Source: a virus
Virus record (IMG/VR): IMGVR_UViG_3300006753_000061
Span: 1-25,384 of that record
Length of the DNA: 25,384 nucleotides
Direction: 5' to 3' (one strand)
The notes under the pieces are model-generated. The model searched no databases and had not been told where the DNA came from. It saw only the letters and a list, made by a program, of their open reading frames with translations. The position numbers and the translations under genes were made by a program. Position 1 is the first letter of the stretch; each line of letters opens with the position of its first letter. Positions 11,372 through 19,045 of the stretch are shown one piece after another.

Positions 11372-14300
11372 ATGGGGACTTTCATTCAACCATCTTTCGC
11401 TAAGGGAGAATTCGGCCCTGCTCTCTATGGGCGTGTAGATACGGCTGCATATAGCGTTGCTGCTCGTACTCTTCTTAATGGCGTTGTCCACGCTCACGGC
11501 GGCTTCAGCAATCGCGCTGGAACGAAGTTTATCTGCCCTGTTAAAGATCATACAAATCTTCCTGTCTTGATCGATTTCCAGTTCAAGGCGACGGATACCT
11601 ATATCATCGAAATGGGCAACCTCTACATGAGGTTTATCCGCAACGATGCCCAGGTATTGGAAGCTGCTGACACGATTAACGCCGCCACGAAAGCGGACCC
11701 CTGCGTGATTACCACTTCAGCGGCGCATGGATGGTCTACCGGCGATCACATCTATATTACGGGTGTGACGGGGATGACGGAGTTGAATAATCGGTTCTTC
11801 CATGTTACGGCTGATAGCGGGACTACTGCCTCGTTGCGAAGTGTTTACGATGGGGGAACGGCGACGATAGATAGCTCAGCTTTTGGCACCTTCAGCGGCA
11901 CGGCTTCTGCGGGAAAAGTTTATGAAGTCACCACCACTTATGCCCAAGCTGATCTCGCTGAACTGAAGTGGACCCAATCAGCCGATACCATTACGGTTAC
12001 ACATCCGACATATCCGGTGCGGGAGATCACGCGAACTGACCATAATGCCTGGACAATCGCAGACGCTACTTTTGCGCCCAGCATTGCCGGTCCTACGGCG
12101 GTGACGGTAGCAGTCAACGGCGCAAACAATAATGAGGTCTGGAAGTATAAGATCACGGCGGTCAAGGCGGAAACATTTGAGGAGAGCCTCGCGGGTGTAA
12201 CGGCTACGCTTCCTAACACCGTATCGGCGGCAACGAATGCTAATCCGGTAGTCGTCACTTCCGTAGCCCACGGGCTAGTAACGGGAGATGAAGTTGAAAT
12301 CACCGGCTTCACGGAAATGACAGAAGTTAATGATCGTCGTTTTTATGTCACTAAAGTTGATGCTGATAACTTTTCTTTAGATGGGGAAGATGGTTCTGGA
12401 TACACGGCGGAAAGCACGGGGGGTACTAGCAAAGTTTTTGCTACGCATGATGTCTCCGGTACGGAAGCTGCGCCTACGGGGACGGCGATCCCTGACAATA
12501 CGATCACTTGGACGGCAGTGACGGGCGCGACAAAATATGCGGTGTACAGGGCGAAGGGTGGCAGCGGGCGCTACGGCTTCCTGGCGGAAACCACGGAGCT
12601 TACCTATACGGACGATACAACGGCGTTGACGCTGACCGATCTGGATGTGGTGCCGCCTACCTATCGTGACCCCTTCAGGATCGCTGGCGAGTATCCTGGG
12701 GCGGTTGGGTACTATCAGCAGCGGCGAGTGTTCGGCGGGTCTACTAATCTTCCTGATACCTCCGACTATTCACGCACCGGTCACCAAGACAACTTCAGCA
12801 AATCTGACCCCTTGCAAGCGGATGATGCTATCAGGGCTACGCTGAACGCTCGTAGGGTGAACCAGATCAGGCATTATATCGCGAGAACTGATCTTATCGT
12901 TCTCACGGACGGGTCAGAATGGCGGGTCAATGCGGGCGACAACTCGGGCTTCGCGGCGGACACGTTGAAGCAAGAGCCTCAGACGTACTGGGGGGCGAAC
13001 CATCTGCCGCCCATCGTTATCGGTCAGACGATCCTCTATATGCAAGAGAATAATATTGCGGTGCGGTCCCTCGGATATCAGCTTAGCCTGGATGGTTATA
13101 CCGGCACCGATTTGACGTTGCTTGCGCCCCACATCTTCAAGGAGACAACGGGCGTATCTTGGGGTTACACCCGCTCTCCTGATCCGGTAACGCACATAGT
13201 ACTATCGGATGGTACTGCGGCGGTATTCACCTTCAACCAAGAGCAAGAGGTTATCGCTTGGTCCCGCTGGAATACCCGCAATGGCCTATTCAAGTGGTGC
13301 GCTGCCATGCGGCCCTCGTCTACGGAAGTGAATGACGCCGCTTACTTTGTGGTTGAGCGTATTATCAATAGCAATACGGTAGGTTTCATTGAGCGGGTCC
13401 ATAGTCGGCGCTTCGAAGACGTACAGGATGCCTTTTTCGTGGATAGCGGGCTTAGCTTGGATACCAGCTTCGCCATCTCTGCCGCCACGGCTGCGGACCC
13501 CTGCGTTATCACCACGGCTGTTCACGGGCTATCGGACGGAGACTACATCGATATCGAAGGGATAGATTGGATGCCTCAGTACACGGCCAACGAGGTCAAG
13601 ACAAATCCCGATCAGCTTAACGGGCGGCGTTACATCGTGGCCGACAGCACGGCGACGACGATTGATCTAGTCAACACGGAAAGTCCTATTCCTATTACGG
13701 GGATTTCGGAAACTGATCCTATGGTGGTGACGGCCCCCGCTCATGGTCTTACGTCTGGGGATATCATTGCCTTTAATGGTGTCGCGGGGATGACGGAAGC
13801 CAACAATAACATTTACAAGGTGTCCGCAAACAACAACACGACTGATACGTTTGAGGTCACAAATACTAGCGGTGTAGATATCGACGGCACGAGCGGGTTT
13901 ACCACCTATACCAACGGCGGCAACGTCTACCATGGGGAGGACGGGTCTTCGTTCAAGGCTTACGTGCGTAATGGCAAGATACGCCAAGCAGTCACCAGCA
14001 TCACCGGCCTCAATCACCTTGAGGGCGAGAGCGTGATGATCCTGGCCAACGGCAACGTAGTCACCGGCAAGTCTGTATCTGCGGGAGCGCTGACGTTGGA
14101 TGAGCGAGCAAGCCGGGTCCATATTGGGCTGGAATATAATTCCGATCTTGAGACTTTGGATGTGGAAGCGCCTGACGGTACGATCCAGGGCAAGCCGAAG
14201 AAGATACCGAAAGTGGTGGTGCGGTTTGAGAAATCTCGTGGCTTGCTGATTGGACCCACGGAAGATAATCTCGTGGAGATGAAGCAGCGGGACGAGGAGA

Positions 14301-14452
14301 AGCTGGGTGAGGCAACGAGGCTGCTGACCGGCGACAAGGAGATCGTAATCAAGCCTTCTTGGAACTCCAACGGGCGTATCTTCTTACGGCAGAATAATCC
14401 GCTGCCGATGACGATCCTGGCGGTCATTCCTGATATAGAAGTGGGGGACTGA
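11372..14452 (+). CDS. tail tubular protein B (T7 gp12-like nozzle) with four E1-FCCH-like repeats, 1026 aa
   Basis: The hexameric nozzle closes the podovirus tail and holds the fibres. The family start is clear: IQPSFAKGEFGPALYGRVD, then HAHGGFSNRAGTKFI. The central propeller part has GYYQQRRVFGGSTN, RTGHQDNFSKSDPLQ, TDGSEWRVN and NNIAVRSLGYQ. At 1026 residues it is longer than T7 gp12 (794). The extra length largely holds four related modules beginning near residues 102, 284, 702 and 775, each with xDPxVxTxxxHGxxxGDxxxIxGxxxM. They resemble the FCCH domain often annotated in phage tail proteins. Modules 1 and 3 share a 26-base DNA stretch with only three differences. Start ATG 11372 follows AGAGGG; its TGA overlaps the next ATG. 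Confidence 0.88.
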   Translation: MGTFIQPSFAKGEFGPALYGRVDTAAYSVAARTLLNGVVHAHGGFSNRAGTKFICPVKDHTNLPVLIDFQFKATDTYIIEMGNLYMRFIRNDAQVLEAADTINAATKADPCVITTSAAHGWSTGDHIYITGVTGMTELNNRFFHVTADSGTTASLRSVYDGGTATIDSSAFGTFSGTASAGKVYEVTTTYAQADLAELKWTQSADTITVTHPTYPVREITRTDHNAWTIADATFAPSIAGPTAVTVAVNGANNNEVWKYKITAVKAETFEESLAGVTATLPNTVSAATNANPVVVTSVAHGLVTGDEVEITGFTEMTEVNDRRFYVTKVDADNFSLDGEDGSGYTAESTGGTSKVFATHDVSGTEAAPTGTAIPDNTITWTAVTGATKYAVYRAKGGSGRYGFLAETTELTYTDDTTALTLTDLDVVPPTYRDPFRIAGEYPGAVGYYQQRRVFGGSTNLPDTSDYSRTGHQDNFSKSDPLQADDAIRATLNARRVNQIRHYIARTDLIVLTDGSEWRVNAGDNSGFAADTLKQEPQTYWGANHLPPIVIGQTILYMQENNIAVRSLGYQLSLDGYTGTDLTLLAPHIFKETTGVSWGYTRSPDPVTHIVLSDGTAAVFTFNQEQEVIAWSRWNTRNGLFKWCAAMRPSSTEVNDAAYFVVERIINSNTVGFIERVHSRRFEDVQDAFFVDSGLSLDTSFAISAATAADPCVITTAVHGLSDGDYIDIEGIDWMPQYTANEVKTNPDQLNGRRYIVADSTATTIDLVNTESPIPITGISETDPMVVTAPAHGLTSGDIIAFNGVAGMTEANNNIYKVSANNNTTDTFEVTNTSGVDIDGTSGFTTYTNGGNVYHGEDGSSFKAYVRNGKIRQAVTSITGLNHLEGESVMILANGNVVTGKSVSAGALTLDERASRVHIGLEYNSDLETLDVEAPDGTIQGKPKKIPKVVVRFEKSRGLLIGPTEDNLVEMKQRDEEKLGEATRLLTGDKEIVIKPSWNSNGRIFLRQNNPLPMTILAVIPDIEVGD

Positions 14453-14907
14453 TGTACGAGTTTGTTCCCGTTCTCCAAGAGCATATAGATGAACTGGCGA
14501 GGACGATGCGTGAGGATGACGCCAAGGAGGTCTGGTATGCCGCTCAGAAGATTCCACACGCCGCTATACAGACTTCGGCGGCGGTATCCAGGGATACAAC
14601 TACGTGGTTGGTTAACGGCGCTGTAGGGTGTATATTTGGTGTGCGGCGGGTCAACGCTTTAAGCGATACCGGGGTGCCTTGGATGTTGGGGTCTGATCTG
14701 GTGGTAGAGCATTATAGGAAGTTCGCCAGGGACAGCATCAAGTGCCGCGATGCCATGCAAGAGGAGTTCGACGCCTTGGCCAATTACGTGTATATTGGGA
14801 ACAAGTTTGCCTTGCGCTGGCTGGCATGGTTGGGGTTTGAAATAGAACCCGCTGAGCAATACGGGCCGGGAAGAAAATTGTTCCATCGTTTTGTGTGGGA
14901 GAGGTAA
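14452..14907 (+). CDS. T7 gp13-like internal virion protein (GNAT-like fold), 151 aa
   Basis: The sequence resembles the T7 gp13 family, which I associate with internal virion assembly. Visible features are an N-terminal DELARTMREDDAKEVWYA helix, TWLVNGAVGCIFGVRRVN, GVPWMLGSDLV (74-84), then DAMQEEFDALANYVYIGN and KFALRWLAWLGFEI (118-131), ending in LFHRFVW. The W-L-A-W-L-G-F pattern near the end is typical of GNAT-fold proteins, but I see no proof of acetyltransferase activity. Translation begins in the TGATG overlap with the nozzle gene, with AAGTGGGGG upstream. Position before the gp14-like gene matches T7 gene order. Confidence 0.75.
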   Translation: MYEFVPVLQEHIDELARTMREDDAKEVWYAAQKIPHAAIQTSAAVSRDTTTWLVNGAVGCIFGVRRVNALSDTGVPWMLGSDLVVEHYRKFARDSIKCRDAMQEEFDALANYVYIGNKFALRWLAWLGFEIEPAEQYGPGRKLFHRFVWER

Positions 14908-14908
14908 G

Positions 14909-15700
14909 ATGTGTTTTGGTGGCAGCACTTTCAAGAAGATTGGGACTGGGATAGCTGCGGCTGCGGCTTTATGGTTCGCGCCACAAATCATTGGCCCCTT
15001 GATTGGGCAAGGTACGACAGCGGCTGGAGTTAGCGGATTAACGGGTTTAGCGGGTGGCGGCGGAGGGGGTGTTACGCTTGCTAACCTAGCTACGGCACCG
15101 GCTTTTCAGGGTGCGGGCATCACTGCTGCGAAAGCTGGCAGTAGCAGTATACTAGGCTTCCTTACTTCCCCCGGCTTCGCAGTCGGTACGGCGGTCATAG
15201 GCTTCGGAGTTACCGTCGCTGGACAGCAAGCACAACTTAAAATGCAACAGTCTCAGTTTGCTTTACGGGAAGCTGCATTGGCCAGCAGGAAGATTGCTAT
15301 AGCTGGGGATATAAAGCTTGAGGGAGAAGCGGAGCGGGAGCGTCAACGACTTCTTGGGGAAGCAGGTAAACGGGCGAGCGGTGATGCCATCGTTAAGTTA
15401 GCTGCCCTCGGCCAGCTAGTGAACGAGGGAAGTGCTGCCGACATCACTGAGGAGATCGCGGGCGAGACTGCCTACAAGCAGCTATTGTCGCAGCACCAAA
15501 GCGAACTGCGGATCAGGGATTTCCGTATCGCGTCTACTAGTCTTGATTTTGATACGGCTGGTATTAAGGTGTCTAGTCAGGCTGCAACACAAGCAACTAG
15601 GCTTAATCAATTTGGTTCTGGTATTAATTTGGCTACTGGTTTCTCTAGGTTCCGTCGCGGTAGTGGTGGATTAGCATTTAGAACTCCAAGGATAGCGTAA
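14909..15700 (+). CDS. T7 gp14-like internal virion protein, 263 aa
   Basis: In T7 the equivalent protein is ejected into the host outer membrane and forms a pore. Here the N-terminus (MCFGGSTFKKIGTGIAAAAA, then LWFAPQIIGPLIG) is hydrophobic, followed by a glycine-rich stretch and a second hydrophobic segment (FAVGTAVIGFGVTVAG, about residues 90-107). The remainder is a long polar helix rich in Ala, Gln and Arg (AALASRKIAIAGDIKLEGEA, then ERERQRLLGEAGKRA), ending in a basic FRRGSGGLAFRTPRIA. The start at ATG 14909 has GGAGAGG upstream; an upstream in-frame TTG at 14891 overlaps the previous gene. Base composition becomes AT-rich toward its 3' end. Confidence 0.75.
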   Translation: MCFGGSTFKKIGTGIAAAAALWFAPQIIGPLIGQGTTAAGVSGLTGLAGGGGGGVTLANLATAPAFQGAGITAAKAGSSSILGFLTSPGFAVGTAVIGFGVTVAGQQAQLKMQQSQFALREAALASRKIAIAGDIKLEGEAERERQRLLGEAGKRASGDAIVKLAALGQLVNEGSAADITEEIAGETAYKQLLSQHQSELRIRDFRIASTSLDFDTAGIKVSSQAATQATRLNQFGSGINLATGFSRFRRGSGGLAFRTPRIA

Positions 15701-15701
15701 G

Positions 15702-18700
15702 ATGACAATTGATGTTCCACGAGTGCAAGCAAGTGATATACGGCCTCATGCTAGCCAGTTGCCAGGGGATAATGAAATCCCTGATCTGGATGCTGGCGCA
15801 AAAGGGTTGCAACAGTTTGGAGAGACGATTACGGGTGCTGGTAGCCAGCTAGCTCAAGTTGGCGCTCGCTTGCAGCATGAAGATGAGCAGCGGGAAGTAC
15901 AAGCGAGAATGCTGGGGTTTCGTCAGACGTTGAATGATTATACTTACGGAAATAAAGAGAAAGGGCTTCCTGGGTGGAAAAATTTAACGGGTCAACAATA
16001 TATAGAGTACGAGAAAGCGCTTAGAGGGGGGCTTAAAAAAGCTAGTCGGGAGCTTTCAGCGCAAATTACTAATCCTGTAGTTCTCCAAGCTGTTAAAGAG
16101 CGGACAGCTATCAAGCGGGAAGAGATGTATTCGGCGTATGCGGAAGGCAGCATTGAACAGCGTACAGTCGCAAAACAAGTTACTCGATTAGCTGATATTG
16201 AGTTTACGAAGAAAGAAGCTGCGCTTCAACCATTTAAGGTTAACCCCGATGGTACACTAGATTTTACTTCTACAGATCAAAAGATTTTTCAAGTTACAGA
16301 TCAAGTAGCACAGCTTGCAAATACAGCAAATTTATCTAAGCCTCGATATGAAGGTTTGCTTGAATTACATATATCGCAGTTGATAGCGGGAGCAGTTGAT
16401 ACGAGATTAGCTGGTGATAATCCTGATGTGGTTGGGGCGAAGGCACTTTTTGAGCGATATAAAAGTATGCTTGATATCGATACTCGTAATAAACTTGATA
16501 ATAGTATTGCATCTAGCAAAATTGATGCGACTGTGCAGAGTATCGTAAAAGAAGCTATGTCTGAAGGGACGCCTAAAGAACGTAGGGATGAAGGTATACG
16601 ACTTTCACGATTACCTGGGGTTTCTCCAGATGTTGAAGAAAAAGTTTTGTTAAGTATACGGAAACGAAATGCTGATGAAGCTAGGGATAAAGAAACGGCT
16701 GAAGCTGATGCAGTTGAGTTTGCTGATAAATGGGTAGCAGATAAGAAAAATCCAAATGATCTTCCTAAACATATTAGAGATTTGGTTAAACAAAGTGGGC
16801 ATTTTCCACAGTTGTTAAAAGATTTCACTAGTATATTAAATAATGTGAGCCTTAATCCTGATCCAAAGTTCAGCGATAGAATGTGGGATACGGTATATAA
16901 TAATCCAGAGCAAGCGAAAAATATTAAAATCTTTGATCCAAAGGTTAAAGCTGCAGCAGCAAATGAGTGGACAGATTTGAAGATTGCTGTTCTTGGTTTA
17001 AGGAAGGATGATGTTACTGCACAAAAAGCGTTAGCTAAAGAAGATAAAGAGCGTGTTCGTAAAAGCCAATTGCTTGCTCCTATGATGGTGGCTGCAAAAG
17101 ATCGGATGGAAGAGGCAAACTATAAGGCTAAAGATAGGGTTATCCTTCGCCGTGGATTAGGAGAAATAGTAGCAGATATTGTCCGTCAGAATCCTAATGT
17201 TAAGTTTAGCGAGCTAGATGTTGATAAGCTTATTGAAGATGCGATGGATATTGTTGAGCGTAAGGGTGAACTATTTTATGATCCTGATATTACTAAAGCT
17301 CAGCTTGCTACAGATAATCTTTTAGGAAAAGCTGTATATGATAATTTAGAAGAATTCTATGAGAAGACATCTATACAAGAGGATATTCCTCTAGCTAGAG
17401 TGCAAACAATTGGTGAGTATCGTCGGAAGCATAATTTGTCTTTGACTAGTGTAGCTATTCGGCTTGATAATGAAAGAATACTTAAGCTGGAAGCACAAAA
17501 GAAGGTTGTTGACGCTGTTAGGAAAGGACCGCCTGTAGTAGTTGTGCCAGAGCCTACGCCTGATGTAGTGCTCGCTCCTGAAGTATCGTTTGATGCAGAG
17601 GGGGATGGGTTTGATGACGCTACAGCAAAAGCTCACGGGCTTAAACGAGATGCTACGGGTCACTTAGGTTCTGTTGTTCCTGTGACTGAAGCACAAATAG
17701 CGGAATTAGGTGTGCCTGAAGGTAGTTTTATGCTACTCAAGGGTAAAAAGCATCCGACTTTTGATAAAGCTGTAGCTGCTGAAGAAGCAAGAGGATTTAA
17801 GGTACAAAAAATTGGCGATAGATATTTTTCAATTCCTATTTCTGATGTATCGTTTGAACCATCAGAAGAGACTGATGCAGAGGTAGCTGCTGTCGAAGCT
17901 TTAGGAGCTACAAAAGCAGAGGTAGCTGCTGTTAAAACTGCAACAATGGATATTACACCTGTTGTTGTTGCTCCTAAGCTAACGGCGGCTCAGAATAGGG
18001 AAGCTGAAGAAAAAGCATTAAAAAGGGCGTTAGCAAAAGAACGTTTAGGGGAGACAGTTTCTGTTCCTCAGTTGCAAGCTATGATTAATGAGGAACAGAA
18101 GAAAGCTCAAGCTAACCTTGATGCTGAAGCTAAAGCTGAAGCGGTTCGGGCTAAAGTGATTGAAGATTTTAAGAAAGTAAATAAAGCTTTCACAAAGCGT
18201 TTGCAAAAACATTTAGAAGAAAGCGAAGGGGCATCTGAGGCTAAACAAAAGAAAATTAAAGCAGATCGGGATAAAGCACTTGAAGACTTTAAGAAAGTAA
18301 ATAAAGCTTTCACAGAGCGTTTGCAAAAGCACTTAAAAGGAGGCAAGGCTACAACAGCGCTTGCGGTTCGTCTGAAGAAAAAAACGCCCGTTTCTCCGCG
18401 CACGAAACTTACTCAAACAGAATTAGCAGAGGTAGATACGGTGGTAGAGAAAGCTAAGCAAACTACGATAGCTACGGTGAAAGCAGGTCTTGCAGTTAGC
18501 GAAGGAGCTAGTGGGTCTAGTATTACGGGAGATAAAAAGACATTAAAATGGGGTTTAACGCAAGAGCGCAAAGATGAGATGATAGCGAAAGCTGGCCGAG
18601 AGTTATCTGATGATGAAGCTATAAATATGGTGCTTGAGGAAGATTATAAAATTGTTAGCGAAGGTATCCCCGGCTTCTTGTTATTACCTGAAGTTGCCCA

Positions 18701-19043
18701 AGTTGCAATCCTCGATATGACTTACAATATTGGGAATAAGTGGGTAACAGCTATAGGATTTAACTTGCTTAAAACGCAGATCAAAGAAGGTAATCTCATT
18801 CGTGCAATGAAAGAAACTTTAGATACTGCCAATGTGGGTAAACCTGCGCAATCTATGAAAGGCATAGCTAAACGGCGAGCAGAGAAATATAACGATGCAA
18901 TTTCCGGGGATCAGAAGATTGTGTCTGTTAAGCAATTTGATAATGGACGTATCCGTTATACGTTCCAAGACGGCGGTTTTAAAGAATATACTCCCTCTGG
19001 CGGAAAGCATCCTGATAGTAAAGCTGGTACTGTGAGTATCTAA
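15702..19043 (+). CDS. large internal virion protein (gp15 position) with C-terminal lysozyme-like domain, 1113 aa
   Basis: Position and N-terminal pattern (DIRPHASQLPGDNEIPDLD, then LQQFGETITGAGSQLAQVGA) fit the third ejection protein of T7-like phages. Most of the chain is charged and helical. The middle carries acidic, proline-containing linkers and a tandem 40-residue repeat (about 811-878). From about residue 930 a lysozyme-like domain follows: SEGASGSSITGDKKTLKWGL, LLPEVAQVAILDMTYNIGN (near 995-1013), then GIAKRRAEKYNDAI. The YNIG and RRAE elements recall GH24 muramidases. The catalytic E/D/T spacing is degenerate (E936, D946, T949 as candidates), so activity is uncertain. T7 places its transglycosylase in gp16 instead. 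The gene is clearly AT-richer than its neighbours. Start ATG 15702 follows AAGGA. Confidence 0.75.
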   Translation: MTIDVPRVQASDIRPHASQLPGDNEIPDLDAGAKGLQQFGETITGAGSQLAQVGARLQHEDEQREVQARMLGFRQTLNDYTYGNKEKGLPGWKNLTGQQYIEYEKALRGGLKKASRELSAQITNPVVLQAVKERTAIKREEMYSAYAEGSIEQRTVAKQVTRLADIEFTKKEAALQPFKVNPDGTLDFTSTDQKIFQVTDQVAQLANTANLSKPRYEGLLELHISQLIAGAVDTRLAGDNPDVVGAKALFERYKSMLDIDTRNKLDNSIASSKIDATVQSIVKEAMSEGTPKERRDEGIRLSRLPGVSPDVEEKVLLSIRKRNADEARDKETAEADAVEFADKWVADKKNPNDLPKHIRDLVKQSGHFPQLLKDFTSILNNVSLNPDPKFSDRMWDTVYNNPEQAKNIKIFDPKVKAAAANEWTDLKIAVLGLRKDDVTAQKALAKEDKERVRKSQLLAPMMVAAKDRMEEANYKAKDRVILRRGLGEIVADIVRQNPNVKFSELDVDKLIEDAMDIVERKGELFYDPDITKAQLATDNLLGKAVYDNLEEFYEKTSIQEDIPLARVQTIGEYRRKHNLSLTSVAIRLDNERILKLEAQKKVVDAVRKGPPVVVVPEPTPDVVLAPEVSFDAEGDGFDDATAKAHGLKRDATGHLGSVVPVTEAQIAELGVPEGSFMLLKGKKHPTFDKAVAAEEARGFKVQKIGDRYFSIPISDVSFEPSEETDAEVAAVEALGATKAEVAAVKTATMDITPVVVAPKLTAAQNREAEEKALKRALAKERLGETVSVPQLQAMINEEQKKAQANLDAEAKAEAVRAKVIEDFKKVNKAFTKRLQKHLEESEGASEAKQKKIKADRDKALEDFKKVNKAFTERLQKHLKGGKATTALAVRLKKKTPVSPRTKLTQTELAEVDTVVEKAKQTTIATVKAGLAVSEGASGSSITGDKKTLKWGLTQERKDEMIAKAGRELSDDEAINMVLEEDYKIVSEGIPGFLLLPEVAQVAILDMTYNIGNKWVTAIGFNLLKTQIKEGNLIRAMKETLDTANVGKPAQSMKGIAKRRAEKYNDAISGDQKIVSVKQFDNGRIRYTFQDGGFKEYTPSGGKHPDSKAGTVSI
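18131..18335 (+). repeat. tandem 120-base (40-codon) repeat inside the 1113-aa protein
   Basis: The best-conserved part, 18162-18215, recurs at 18282-18335 with four or five differences in 54 bases. Both encode DFKKVNKAFTxRLQKHL. Weaker similarity extends upstream (xRxKxxxxDFKK). The offset is exactly 120 bases, so the frame is kept. The unit looks like an amphipathic helix. Confidence 0.7.
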
Positions 19044-19045
19044 TT

